Counted from the stretch's first letter, positions 37,984 through 51,512 are shown. The stretch: DNA of 64,000 bases from Mallotus nudiflorus (GCA_947683625.1 CANTUR010000534.1:310001-374000), one strand, 5' to 3'. The notes: generated from the letters alone by a model not told the origin. Numbers and translations: made by a program.

Positions 37984-39696
37984 TCCATTTTTGGGTACAA
38001 TCCAGCCTCAAAGTCAACACATTTTAAATGATTATTGGAGACAGGGTGGGCATAATCTAGTAAGGTTTAATTAAAATGAAAACTATTCTTGCATTTTGAG
38101 TGTTTTTTTTATATATATATAAGACTATCTCAAAGTATATTTCTTTATAAGTTCACTTTTTTTTCCTTTTATCGAAAAATTGTATACTAATTAAATATTA
38201 ATTATTAGATAACCTCATGGCTCATAATAATATCTATTTTAATATTCAGGATTCTTATAAGCTTTTTTTTTTTTGTTGGCTTTTAATGTATTAAGTGTAT
38301 GTTTGGTTTAAATAAATTTTATAAAATTTTATGAAATTTATTTGTAAATCCAAATAAATGTATTTGGTTTAAATGAAAATTTTATAAAATTTATTTTCAA
38401 TTCTAACTTCTTAATTTTGTGAAATTGTTTAATATTAAATCTATTTTTATTGATGAAATATGTTTGATTCAAATAAATTTAAAATTCATTTATAAATAAT
38501 TTTTTTTTTAAATTTATTTAGAAATAAAATAAATCTTTTAATTAAATTGAACCCAATAAGGGTAAATCTATCTTAATGCTAACCATTTGGGGTTTATTAT
38601 TCGTGCATTTGAATTTAGTCCTTGGTTAAACATACATGGGTTTCTCATGCATCCATTAACTTTAGGGCATTTTACTACTGCTTTATACAATTTTATAAAT
38701 ATTTCATTACAGAAATATTTTATAAATACTTGCAAATTCTACCTCTTTTTTGCACACAACTCAATATAACAATGGGAAAATTCCTGTTTATACTGGTGTG
38801 TTAATTTCAAAGAACAGAAATTAATTAACAAAACAAATGCCAGTGTAATCTCAAAGAACATAAATTAATTAATGAAACAAATAAGCATAGGCAAGGATAA
38901 CAAAATAAATCACATTATTAAGGTCTACCAAAGAGGCATATCCAATAATAGTTGTTTTGCTCTAATCGCAAGTTTCCCCATAACATTTTTTAAGGAACAA
39001 ATAAACCCTTAATGTTAACAAAATAACACAAAATGGCCCCTCTAATAGATGTCATTTACAGATATGATAATTAGTCGCAACACATTGCTTATGTGGCAAA
39101 TAGGTCCCACCAAGTTTGAAACATTGACTATATAGAAAATCGGTCCCACCAAGTTTGACATGCATAAGTGAATATTAATTTTGATTGTGAGACCCAAAAT
39201 TAAAAAAGAGTTGATAGTACCCAAATGTGAGAGATCCCTAAACCGTGAAAACCCTAGGACCCTAAATTCTCAAACAGTTGAAATTCCCAATTTAAGAAAT
39301 AAAAAAAAAACTGCCAAATTGATAGATTACTAAACTTGAAAATACATAGAAATAGCAAATATTGAACTGAAAAGCTTAACAAAGCAACCAATGTTGTTGT
39401 TATTAACGAAGATAGATATTGCATTTTGAAGAGGAAGTAGAGTCATACTCTTTTGGTGTTGAAGTTGGTGTAGTGTTGTTTGCATTGAAGATAATCAATA
39501 AATATGTTTAGTTAAGCTTTTCAAATAAAATACTCGTGTTGTTTTTTATGCTCATATGGTTTAGAAGTGGACCTGCATGTTGCACTTTTGTGGAGCAATG
39601 ACTTTTGTTTTTTATATGCATGTAGATTATTTATATTAAAAATGGCTTTTGTTTTATACTTTGATATATATATATATATTGTGTTTTTTATGCAGC
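37984..39696. other. Intergenic region between the duplication and the MULE remnant
   Basis: AT-rich, with no supported gene. At about 38290-38420 a motif TTTGGTTTAAAT and AAATTTTATAAAATTT palindromes suggest MITE debris. At 38810-38880 two near-identical stretches (TCTCAAAGAACA.AAATTAAT type) are tandemly repeated. At 39109-39160 GGTCCCACCAAGTTTGA occurs twice about 40 bases apart. Part of this may be the 5' terminal region of the MULE, but I could not pair inverted ends. Confidence 0.5.
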
Positions 39697-42600
39697 ATGT
39701 CTACACTTGTGAATATCCATTTTCACTATGGTGATAGATGGGTTTTCATTCCTAAAAGTAAGTATGTTAATAGGGAGGTGGAAATTCTAAATAACTTGAT
39801 AGTGATTTTCTGTCTTATTTAAACATTAGAGAGCGATATGTTAAAACTTACAGGTATGTATATGTGAGCTCAATATTAGTGCTTGAACTTGGAAAGACAA
39901 TGGATAATGGTTTATTTTAATCGATGATGATGATGGCATTAGGAGGGTGTTTGGTTATATTCAGAACTATACATGGGGTAATTATATTGAAGTTTTTGCT
40001 AACTATGATGTAGAAGCACATAGGAATCCAATAAATATTTTGCCAACCAAAGGACCCTTAAAACAAAAATGAAGTTAATATAGGAACTCAATGTTATGTG
40101 AATGCTAAAATGAATGACATTCATGTAGATGACGACAATGTAGGTGATAGAGAAGAGGAATATGGTAGGGAAGAAAATGATAGAAAAGATAAAGGTGGCA
40201 GGGAAGAAAAGGACAAAGGTGATACAGGTGCTAGGGAAGAAAGTGATAGAGAATACGAAGGTGGTAGGGGTGGCAAGGAAGAAAAGGACAAAGATAATAC
40301 AAGTGTTATGGAAGAAAGTGATAGAGTCGATCTAGGTAACATTGAATATGAGCAAAATACTGAACAACATGGATATAAAGAAGAGATAGGGGGCAAGGAA
40401 GAGATTGAGAGGGAAAGTGACAACAATAGTGAAAGTGAAAGTGGAAGTGACAATGAGGCTGATGATAGTAATGCCCAACCAAAAGAAAGGGTCTCTCATG
40501 AGGAAGATGGAGGCCCTTACTTCATGCTTGGCATGACATTTGCCAATGCTAAACAGGCTAGAGAATGCATTGCAAAGTATGTTGTTGCTAAAGCTGTCAA
40601 GTTGAAGTATATACAAAATGAACCAACTAGAATTAGGGTGACATGTGTAAATGTTGAAGGCTGTAAATTTGTTGTGTTTATTTCCAAGGATGGAAACAAT
40701 CTTGGACTTATTGTTAAGACATTACAACCTGACTATAACTGTTATAGAGCATTTGATAATCCAAGTGCTAGTGCAAGATCTTTGGCAAATTATTTTAGAA
40801 AGCGAATCATAAAAAACCTAAATTAAATATCAAGGAGTTGAGAGAAGCTGCAAAACAATAATTGAAGTTCAATGTGTCTTTGGCTAAATGTAAAAGGGCA
40901 AAAAAATAAGTGATTACAAAGTTAGATAGGAGTTACAAGGTGGAGTTTGGATATCTGCAAACATATGTTGAGGCTTTAAAAAGAACAAACCCTAGTACTT
41001 TTGTCATATTAATTTATGCAAAGACAATCTAAAAGAGGGAAAAAGGGTCTTTAGACATATGTTTATATGTTTTAATGCATTAAAGAAGGGGTGGAAAGTT
41101 GGTTGTAAACCCCTAATAGGAGTTTATGGTTATTTTTTGAAAGGAGTTTGCAAAGGGCAATTATTGGCTACAATTAGTTTGGATTCGAATGATCAAATGT
41201 ATCTGATTGCATGGGTAGTAGTAACTAAAGAAAATAAGTTGAATTGGAGGTGGTTTTTTAAGTGGCTATCATAAGAACTAGAGTTGCAAGATAGATCAAT
41301 TGTTACTATCATATCAGATATGTAAAAGGTAAGAATGTTTATAAGAAATTTATGTTTCAACATTTTGTGCTTGTATATTTGATATCTAATTTATGTTTGT
41401 GTTTGATATAAGGGTTTGATTGATGTTGTGAATACTATTCTTCCTTAACCCGAGCATAGGTGGTGTGCAAGACATGTGTGCTCAAATTGGTTAAGAAAAT
41501 GGGGAGGATAAGAATATAAAAAGAACTTTTAGATATGTGCATAGAGCATGTTCCTTGAAGAGTTCAAAGACAATCTTGAAAAACTAGACAATGTTAGCAA
41601 AAAGGCAGTAGAGGATCTCCTAAAATACCCTCCACACAATTGGTATAGGGCATATTTTAGCAGTAGGTGCAAATCCTACATGGTAGACAATAACATTTCT
41701 GAGTGCTTTAATGCATGGGTTATGGATGCAAGGTTCAAGTCTATAATAAGTATGCTTGATGACATTAGACTCCAAACAATGCACAAGCTTGTAAAGAATA
41801 AAAATTTGTGCTCTAGATCGGTAAATGAATGGAGCCCTAGTTCTATGAAAATGTTTGAAGACAATAAAGAGAATGCTTTAGGTTGTCAAGTGGTTTTTAA
41901 TAGGGATATGGGGTTTAAAATTGGAGAGGGCATGTGTGCTCAAATTGGTTAAGAAAATAGGGAGGATAAGAGTACAAAAAGAACTTCTGGATATGTGCAT
42001 GGAGCATATTCTTTGAAGAGTTCAAAGACAATCTTGAAAAACTAGGCAATGTTAGCAAAAAGGCAGTAGATGATCTCCTAAAATACCCTCCACACAATTG
42101 GGATAGGGCATATTTTAGCAATAGGTGCAAATCCTACATGGTAGACAATAACATTTCTAAGTGCTTTAATGCATGGGTTATGGATGCAAGGTTCAAGTCT
42201 ATAATAAGTATGCTTGATGACATTAGACTCCAAACAATGCATAAGCTTATAAAGAATAAAAATTTGTGCTCTAGATCGGTAAATGAATGGAGCCCTAGTT
42301 CTATGAAAATGTTTGAAGACAATAAAGAGAATGCTTTAGGCTGTCAAGTGGTTTTTAATGGGGATGTGGGGTTTAAAATTGGAGAGGGTGAAGACAATCA
42401 CATTATGTACATTGATAAAAAAAATTGTGCATATGTAAAGCATGAGAGTTAACTAGCATCCCATGCTTACATTCAATACAAGCTCAAGGTTACTTAAAAG
42501 TTAACCTTATGGCTTATATCTCTGAATGGTATCACAAAACTAAGTACATGGCAGCATGTCAGTATCATTTACAACCAGTTGGAGGCAAGAAATTTATGAA

Positions 42601-43760
42601 ATATGATGAGTTTGAGCCTTTGGACTCACCACCTATCACAAAGCAAGCTAGTAGACCATGTAAGAAGAGATTAAGAATAGCAAATGAACCACCTCGAACA
42701 ATTGGACAACTATCTCGGAAAGGTCAAGTCCAAAAATGTGGACTATGTAATCAACAAGGTCATAACAAAGTTAGGTGCCCAAATAAGGGCAATTAAATTA
42801 TACAGTTAATGGATATAGCTATGAAAACTTATGCTTTTGGGTTAATTAATGGCTGCTTTATTTCCATTTTTTTATTAAACTTATTTAACATATGTTCAAA
42901 GAAGTCAGATAGCAAATCAAACTGAAGGCTCTTCTTCTCAACAAACTCATCCAAGAAATCGAGGTGGCACTGGAAATTAAAGGCAAGTGCAACAAGGAAA
43001 CACCATGTTAGATTGAATCAAGCGAAAGTTACCAAATTTAGTCTGACATGGTTGTTATGTATGTATTTTGGTGGTCTAATATTTTTTTCTCCAAACAAAC
43101 TCAAGGAAATCCAACAGCAAATCCTAGTGAGGGATCTTCTTCTCAACAAAATATTACCACCCGCTCTATTAGGGGAAATAGAAATGCAAATCGAGGACAT
43201 GGCTGCTATGTAAATCTAAACACTAGAAGATCAATTCTTAATGTAAGTGTTAAAAAAGACGACAATTGTGTTATAATAAATTACAGTCATATTTTGATAA
43301 ATTGAAAGAATTTTTTTATTATATTTTCTCAGCCTAATTTGGCAACTGAGAGGGTCATTCCATCTGGATCGCAAGAGGTAAGTGTTAATGAAGTTCATCC
43401 TAACACAAGGTTTCCGGTCCCCAATGAAAGACAATTAAGGAGAAGAAAAAGTCAATCTTATGTACCAAATTATACAAGGAAAATAAACTTCACTGGAAAT
43501 GGATCGAATGTTAGTTATGCCATAAATCTACCTTTCACAACTCCGAGTTTATAGTGGAATGGAGGCCCTTCCATCACTTCCAAACAACTACAAGAGGAAA
43601 GGGATTAATTGATTGGGAAAAGGAAGCAAAGGGAAACTGGAAAGCAGAATACGAATACGTAAAGGACACCCACTGTTGCTGGGAGAATACCCACATTTTT
43701 ACTTATGGGGTTTTTGTTTTATATTTTGTGAATTTTAGTTTATTTGAACTAATACTCTGA
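39697..43760 (+). pseudogene. MuDR/MULE transposase pseudogene
   Basis: Successive fragments keep the order of a plant MULE transposase. An N-terminal segment (MSTLVNIHFHYGDRWVF) is at 39697. A Glu/Lys/Asp-rich linker leads into the MuDR DNA-binding domain within the ORF 40098-40826 (GMTFANAKQARECIAKY, RIRVTCVNVEGCKF). The MULE catalytic core is at 41059-41274 (GYFLKGVCKGQLLATISLDS, WVVVTKENKLNWRWFF). The C-terminal region has SRCKSYMVDNNISECFNAWV. A zinc knuckle CGLCNQQGHNKVRCP lies in 42509-42796, and low-complexity tail fragments run to 43760. Stops and frameshifts occur between fragments (e.g. after 40826 and around 41320-41540). In GVYGYFLKG, Tyr occupies the position where the family has the first catalytic Asp, so the core is inactive. 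Terminal inverted repeats were not identified, so element borders are open. Confidence 0.88.
41473..42388 (+). repeat. 458-bp tandem duplication inside the MULE pseudogene
   Basis: Unit 1 is 41473-41930 and unit 2 is 41931-42388. Both start CATGTGTGCTCAAATTGG, end AAAATTGGAGAGGG, have exactly equal length and differ at about 19 positions (about 4 %) by eye. The unit encodes the post-catalytic C-terminal region, so the NNISE/KCFNAWVMDARF block appears twice. The downstream SWIM-like/zinc-knuckle part follows only unit 2. Confidence 0.95.
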
Positions 43761-45148
43761 AACTTATTTTATTTTTTTTTTATGGTCAATGAAACTTATT
43801 TTATCAATTTGATGTACATTGCAAGTTGCACAATGCTAATCTCATAGTTTGCCATATAATACGTGTCTACAGTTGTCTTCTAAATTTTTGTCATTATGTT
43901 TACATGCTTGTTAGAAAATAATTAACAAAATAAATTGCTGCATAAAAATATTCACCCTTGTACATCTACATAAAAGCCTAAATTCAACATAACTACCATT
44001 GGTTATTACGTAGAACACCATGTTGCATAACAACACCATACTACACCAATTAGCAAAAACCACCTATCACATCACAAAGCAAAATCAACTGATACAGTCC
44101 ATCAAATTAAAGTTGTTATTGCCTAACAAAATAAGAAAATATACAACAATAAAATCCAATACATTCCAACAACAACATATGCAATTCTCATATTCTTTTT
44201 GACAATTTGAACTTCGGTCTGCTCATCTATATAAGTTTTTTTCAATTTTCTTAACTCATACCAAATTTCAACAACTTCATCGTCAATAGTTACAACATTC
44301 ATCTTCATCCTTCGATAATTCATGTTTTCAACTAGTAGCTCATCCCTCTGTTCTTTTAAGCCATTCAACGCCTCCTTAGTCCCTCTGTTTTTTCTTAGTC
44401 CTCTATTTTCAACTAGAACCGAAAACTGATCCAACCCAATTCGATTCAGTTTGGTTTGTTTGAGTAAAATTTTCAATTTTTGACTCAAACCAAACCGAAA
44501 TATTTGGTTTGATTCTATTTTCTACTCAAAAAATTCAATTAACCAAACTTTAATATTTTTTTTTACTTTTTTAATTTAAAAATATTATAATAATATATTA
44601 AAAAATTATTATTTTTAAAAATTTTGATTATTTTAGTCAATTTGATTTTCGTTTTAAAATTTTCAATTATTTCTATTCAATTCAATTTAGATTTCCCGTT
44701 TGATTCGATTCTGATTTGATTCAGTCAAAAAATAGTCCAACCAACCGAATGCACACCTCTACTTCAAACAGAAGAGAGGAAAAAAAAAAAAGATTTTGAT
44801 CCCATCTGTGTAACTAGAAGCTAATTCCTCAACTTCTTGCTAGATTTATTAGCTAAACAAATAATTACAAAAAAAATTAATAAAAGAATAAGCCAATTTA
44901 AACAGAGGCGAACACAACAGGAATATGGTCAAGATAGATTATGCAACAATTTTCTGCCATAAATAGCAGAAGTAAAACTCTATTGCACCCCTTGTACATT
45001 TCAGTTCAAAAACCGGACAAATAAAAAGGAGAAGAAAAGTAAAATGGGTGCACACATGAGATGAACCATAAACAAAAAGCAGCAGCGGACAAAGAACCAT
45101 TATCACTAGGTATGCATATAAGGTACAATTGATGATATCAAATTAGAA
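43761..45148. other. Intergenic region between the MULE remnant and the ZFPL1 gene
   Basis: Contains one minus-strand ORF of uncertain status (44123-44488, listed separately) and, at about 44410-44760, an AT-rich stretch with repeated AACCAAAC/GTTTGGTT and TTCGATT motifs ending in CCGAATGCACACC, a pattern I associate with degenerate plant MITE sequences. The last ~200 bases before 45149 are presumably ZFPL1 3' UTR. Confidence 0.5.
44123..44488 (-). other. Uncharacterised 121-aa ORF with coiled-coil-like body and C-terminal hydrophobic tail
   Basis: The ORF is Lys/Glu/Arg-rich with heptad-like spacing in its middle (ELLVENMNYRRM, ELRKLKKTYI) and ends with a hydrophobic segment (YVVVGMYWILLLYIFLF) that could anchor in a membrane. 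This layout resembles the C-terminal half of small GRF-zinc-finger proteins often found beside plant MULEs, but the GRF cysteine motif is not visible here. The N-terminus runs into AT-rich repeat sequence, so it is either a remnant or a chance ORF. Confidence 0.3.
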
Positions 45149-48100
45149 TCACTGCTGTTCGTCTTCTGCCAGCTCATCTTCAAAACCCCGTTGTGCAATT
45201 CTGTAATACAGTATACCCATCGTTGCCATACAGGCCCTGCACAAGATTACAACAAACTTGCATTAGCAAGTCAGTTATCATAATGTGCTACCGCTAGCTA
45301 AACCAGCCGGATAAATTTGTTGGTTTGTAATGTGTGCTTTATCAGAAGTTAACTAATGCAAAACAAACTGAAGTCAGAAGACCTCAAGCAATCCATAAAA
45401 GCAAACCAAAATCAAATCAACCGTTTATAGATAATGCTCTTCACGCTCATTAGATGATTATATGCACATTAGAAGCTTACATGATAGCTATAAAGAGAAG
45501 AATTTTTCGTGGATCCATTCTTGATGGTCGTTGGAGTCTTGTACGGCCTTCTGAGACATCATCTGCATTTGATGCATCTTTACGTCCAGGTGCAGTTACT
45601 GGTAAAGTTGGTAGTGCATTTGACCAGAAGGGAAGCAAAGCTCTAAGGAACTTGTGTCGGAATGGACCTGCAATAATTTAAATATTGAACGGATTATAAA
45701 GCAATCAGTAACCAGAAAAAAAAAATTCAAACAAGACAGACATCAATCCAACCACATGTCAATATCATATCTAACATTTCTGGCATGAGTGAAAGAGAAA
45801 TGGCTTGTAACATTCTATAAAGAATCTATGACTTGGATATAAATTATATCAGGTCTCAGCCACCACTATTACACCCCTCTCATTTTGGTGCCATCCAAAC
45901 ATTAGGGCAAAAACATTTCCCATGCCTTCTACATCATATTTATTAGTTGATAGTTTTTTTGATCCACTTGATTATAGGCTGAGCTTTTTATGCCTGAGAT
46001 CACCTTGAATCAATTCAATGTTTGACATGCACAGCAAGCAAAGGTAAAAGGAATCTGAAGGCAGAAGATAGATCTCATAAAGTCTTACAATCACTCCAGC
46101 ATCATTTGAACTTGCTTATATATATTACAGTTTCTACTTACCTCTTCGACTGTACTTTTTACGATTCCCATCTTCATCATCTGCATAATATGATATTTCT
46201 GAATTTTGCCTTTCAACATGGATGCCACCCTTTCTTGTTGTAGCACCAGGCTGTATTGGATTGCAATATTTCAAAAAGAAATAACATAAGAAATTGAAGC
46301 AAAAAACAAGAAAAATTATCTTAATACATAAGGCGAGTGCATTGACAAATTATCCAGATCAAATTACTGGAGAGAATGGAAAAAGGAAAATTTTAAAAAG
46401 GGGCAAGGATACTCTTACACCAACAGGACTAGTGCTTTTTAAGTAATTCCCTGCTGAACTGGGACTTTCAATCTCCACAATATCTGAAACTGAAATTTTA
46501 GGAAGCCCTGTTCCATCAGCTATGCTTATTTCATCTTTTGTTACCGAGGGTGATGAAGAAATGGAAACCAGTGGGTCTGAGGCAAATGCAGGAGGTGGTG
46601 CTGGCATTGAAACTGGATGATTTCCAAATAAGTTCTTTTCTAAACCAGTCTGTAAGGCAGCAAGCAAAACTTCTTAAAACTTTACCAGAATAATAAGACT
46701 AATAATTTCAGCTCTTATGAAATTAGAGCATTAAACCATTATTAGTAGGCAGCAATATTCCTCCAATGGCATCCCCCCAACCCCCTCTTAAAAAACAAGA
46801 AATAATTTCATCTCATGTTTCAAAAATCCTTCTGGTATTATATAATAAGAAACCAATAACATAGTATCCCCATTAAAAATACAAAGGTTCCAATCTACCT
46901 TAAGAGAAGCAATGCAAGAAATACAAGTTAATCACCCTTTCTGCAAATTCACTACTGAAGATATCTGTCAAGAAATCTTCAAATATTAATTATTGAAAGC
47001 AACAGTAGCAATTTAATAAGTATGTACAGCTAATGTTAGCTGTCCTCCAGTTATGATGGCCAGGCCTATTGTGCAAGCATTAGCACACTGTAATCAAGGA
47101 TCCAAGTATACACCTTACCTGCATGATAGCTTCCTTCAGCTTTGAATGAAGACAAGATCCTGAATCTTTAACACTTTTTGGAGGCCATATCTGCACCATT
47201 AAAAACATCACCGTAAGATATAGCTGTAGAGTACCAAAAAAGTTACTGTAGCCAACTTCCACATCATCATGAAAATAGATTAAGATTAGTTGTCTTTCAC
47301 TCTTTTACATTTTTCAGCTCTCACAGGTTGAGGTAAAATGCATTTAGATCTAAACAGATATGTCAAATAATGAGACATAGAATAAACAAAAAAGGAGAAG
47401 TTCTTCTAATCAAGAAGTAATCCAGAATGAAACTTTATGGCAATAGATTTATATGTACATCATGCCACAAGCATAATAAAAAAGAATCTGTTGAATTCTT
47501 TCATAAAAACATTGAACACCCTTGCTCGGTATTCCAGTCCAGTTGATAAAAAAGAAACAGCATATAATCAAGCTATCACTTCTTGATCCACATTTGCAGC
47601 ACAGAGTTGCCAAACCTTCTGGACATTATCAAGTGGAAAGCTTTCACATGATCTCATCTCAAGTCAAAATTCTGCCCTAGTCTCAAAATTTACACTCCTT
47701 GACAAGTAATGCAAATTCCACATATTCCATGGTCCATACATAAAGGTGTAGGAACATCTGCATACATAGCTTTAACTACAAGAAACAAAAATAACTCACC
47801 TTTTACTAACTCTATCCATCACAAATCAATAGTTCACAGTAATGTTCCACCTTCTCAAAGAAAAACATGTACTTATTGGTTTCACTTAGTCTGGAAATGT
47901 GTCTGAGCAAAAGTTCCCCTTCCCCAGGTACTGGCAATGGCAGATGAACCTGTAATTATCTAAATTTTTCCTAATTTAGCCATTACACAAGACTGTCTTT
48001 TCAACTTCCAATCTTTAAGTTCCTTAGGGGCTCATAAACATACCCAATCACATCTTACATTTTCATTAGGTTCCTAACATGCCATCATAAAAATCAACAA

Positions 48101-50168
48101 TTTCTCTGTGGAATAATTTACTTTAGCACATAGAAAACTATTATCCACACCAATGTATCTTAGCTCAACTCAACTCAAGTAAGCCTTAGTTCCAAAGTAC
48201 ATGGATTGGAGAAATATAAAGGCGATAGTGTAGATAAACGATATAATTGACTTTCAAGTGTTCTTACCGATGTTGAACATGAAGGACATACGTATCCAGC
48301 AGGTGCAGTGTGCGGAGGAAAGCTCTTGATATGCGAAACCAAACAGTTTGTGTGTATAACATCTACAATTACCCCAAAAATAAATGCATATCATCTTGTG
48401 CGTCTCATAAAAAATTTGCATGTGAAAGCATACAGCAACATTTGCAATAAAACGTACGCAAGCAACCCAGTCGGGTGGTCTGAGAATCGTTCCCCTCTTC
48501 AAGAGTAGCTTGGCATGAGCAACATTTAGGAGGCCAATCATACTCTCCATCTATTACCCACTCAGAGTATGTTCGAACCTACAAAATATTGACAAGAAAA
48601 ATATGAGGGTAAAGCTTAAAGGAGCCTCATGCAACTTTAGACTAGGTTCTATGCATGCAGATGCAGATGCAGTTGCAGCATATACACATATTATATAGGC
48701 ACACAAGCAGAGTATGCATCTATACTCTTCATATATTTGCACAAATATTTTACACATATTTAAAAATATTCCTTGATATTTTGCCAACCAAGCATCTGTT
48801 TCTATACAACTCCTAGATATTTTTCTCTAGATTTAGATTTTTAATTTTACTTTTATGCCTGAAGTTTTTGTTCACCTTTTTCAAACACCTAGCACATGGT
48901 TAGATAGTCACTTGTCCAGCACCATGAACAAACTCCCTCTTTTTCCAGGAATTTCTGCCCCAGCACCCATCTCTCAATCTTTTCTGTTTTTCTAGTTCTC
49001 TTGTCATTGGCACTGAATCCAACCACTTTTTATACTATATAACTATACTTTGTCAACCTTTTTGTTTTTAAAATGACAACAAGGTGCAAAATGTAGCATT
49101 AAGATAATCATTTTATCAAGTAAGTCAACAAATAAATAGATTGTAAACTAAAGTGCAACAAACTAAAGAGATATGAGTAAAAGATACATACCACACATAT
49201 CTGATGCTCCGTGAAGCATATGCATTCCCCACAAACAGGGACCTTGTGCACGAAACAATATAGTTTGGTAGCCTAAAACAGGGTAAAATTCCACATACAT
49301 CAATACTTACAATTAAAAAAAAATAAATAATAAAATAAAAAGTCTCCGAGGTAGTACTTTGAATAAATGCACTCGAAATGCATTCCATTTGCAAATGAAA
49401 TGCATTCTAATGTTTGAATGTAACAAAAAAAGAAAAATCTTTTCAAATTTACAAACTTTTTGGCATGTACTTCAAAATTTTGTAGCTTCCCTATTTGTTT
49501 ACGGATTCACATTTGATAGAATTTTTGGTCCAAATGTAGTCAATTCCTCAAAATCAATGAAATAAAATTCCAAAAGCAATAATTTTCATTTATATGAGAC
49601 ACAATGAATTTGGAATACTGAAATCTACATGAATTTCATAAAAATTCCATGAAATTCATTTACACCAAACAAACCCTTAGCTTTCTCTCTCTCTCTCCAA
49701 ACAGCAAACAATGACACATCAGACTGAGCTTAAATCAAGAACTGTTCCAGCAGAATCCACTACCCATCAATCCAAGCTCCATAGCAAACATTACTCCGAG
49801 CAACATCCATTTCACCACAAAATACGACCATTTCTACAATTCAGTCCCAAAATGCGATGCAGCAAACACAATGCAGCTGAATAGCGATCGTCTACCAAGA
49901 CAACTGCATCACTTTCAAGCTTAACGCCCATGCATAAAAAAACTCTAAAATCATAACATAACAATTTCACATTCAATTGAATTGCGAGCGGTAATAATAA
50001 TTTAAAAAAAAAAAAACCACCGCAAGATCATAGATCGAATTTAAATCAGATCTAAGAAAAATTGGATATACACTGAAACATGCATTTCGAACGGAATTAA
50101 ACAAAGAAACAGGGAGTGAGAGTGTGGTAGAGGGAAATGGGTACCTTGTGGCATTTACAGACCACCAT
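45149..50168 (-). CDS. Zinc finger protein-like 1 (ZFPL1) homologue
   Basis: Nine exons on the minus strand join in frame to 335 aa: 50168-50145, 49272-49192, 48578-48458, 48362-48268, 47190-47119, 46649-46419, 46250-46142, 45667-45481, 45236-45149. The first coding exon has only eight codons (MVVCKCHK). The N-terminal half holds the paired zinc-binding modules: C.C...LYCFVHKVPVCGEC with EHQICVVRTYSEWV (B-box-like), then PPKCCSCQATLEEG...RLGCLHVIHTNCL and YVCPSCSTSIWPP (RING-like). A Ser/Pro-rich middle with NLFGNHPVS follows. The C-terminus has one hydrophobic helix at about residues 293-315 (ILLFIAIMACMATMGILYY) and a short acidic tail, so the protein is expected to be tail-anchored. The animal homologue is a cis-Golgi membrane protein; a similar location in plants is inferred. 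The intron before exon 2 (870 bp) contains AT-rich repeat sequence. Confidence 0.93.
49360..49678. repeat. Possible MITE remnant in ZFPL1 intron 1
   Basis: The right side has ATGAAATTCATTTACACC followed by AAACAAACCC, and the interior has nested complementary stretches (GAAATGCATTCCATTTG / CAAATGAAATGCATTC). This is the style of plant MITEs that begin GGGTTTGTTTGG. The left terminus does not pair convincingly, so the element is either truncated or spurious. Confidence 0.3.
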
Positions 50169-51475
50169 TGCACCAGATACAAATCGAAATCGATGAGACT
50201 GAGAGAAGAATTAGGTTTTTTTTTTTTTTATAGAAATTTAGCATAAAAATTTGAACTTTTTAGGGTTTAAACGATCAGAGAAAGAGAGTACAAGATCTGA
50301 TTTTTCAGACTAATGGCTTTTTTTTCCTGATTAAGTTGATTTTTTTAGTTTTTTTTTTTTTTAAAGCAAAATTAGCATAGAGAAGAAGAAGACAATATAC
50401 GTTTAAAAATAAAATTAATAATTAATAATAATAATAACAATAATACTAATAATAATATACTTGGGCTCGTTTTGCTTATGGACTTGAACATGGATGTCCA
50501 CACATACCTATATATATATATTTATATATATGCAAATATTGAAATCATATATAAAATACCAATTTCTGAGTTATTTTGAGTAATGACTTATTATTCCTCT
50601 TTCACCGTCTTCCTAAAGAATCTATTGGTAAATAAAAATTTTTAACTTCTAATTTCAGTAATAGTAACTCTCATTCGTTGATTTCCAACAAAATTAACAC
50701 CAAAATACTGAAATGGACAAATAAAAAAATAAGAATGTAGTAAACTTATTTTTAATAATGAATCAAAGTTTTAGTAAGTTCTTGTCAAATTTTGTTGTGT
50801 AAATAAAAAAACTCCACATGTAATGATTTCTGATTAATTATTAAAAATAATTTTACTACATTATTATCCCTTTATTTGCTCAAGATAACATTTTGGTATT
50901 AATTTTATCAAAAATCGAGGAATGAGAAATTATCATTGCTAAAATTAAAAGTAAGAATTTTTATGTGCTCAATTGATTATTTGATACGATAGTGAAAAAT
51001 AAATAATAAACTAGAGACTGTAAGTATAAATAACTTCTAATTTCTTGAGAAGAGATTTTTTTATGGTAATTTTTTTTATAAATTATCGATATTTATAGTT
51101 TATTAAATTTTAATTAATCTAATTTAATTTAAGTATATTTAAAAAATATTCAACTCTAATTAATATATTTTGATGAAAGAATATCACAAAACGGTAAAAA
51201 ATTTTATTATATGACAGTTTCATTAATAAAAGTAAAAAATATATATATTTTTATATTATAAATTTGGTTGTAGAGGACAATATGTGATTTTATGTGACTA
51301 AAAACCAAAAAATTTTAGATTCTTGAAAGCTATGGGAAAATTATATTGAAATAAAGAAAACGTATATTATTGATATATCTAGGTCACCGAGTTTTACCTT
51401 AGATTTAGGATGAAGAGAAAACAAAATATTAATAGTAGGACCCTCCAACTTTTTTTTTTTTAGATTTTATGTGAC

Positions 51476-51512
<37 letters not shown>

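Noticed and set aside
40121..40453. 110-aa minus-strand Ser/Leu-rich ORF
   Set aside because: Antisense shadow of the Glu/Lys-rich linker in the MULE reading frame; low complexity only.
49125..49394. 89-aa minus-strand ORF overlapping ZFPL1 exon 2
   Set aside because: It is in a different frame from the zinc-binding exon and runs into intron sequence on both sides.
51480..51508. (TA)n and other simple repeats as possible CRISPR-like arrays or origins
   Set aside because: They are uninterrupted dinucleotide runs without spacers, typical of plant intergenic microsatellites.
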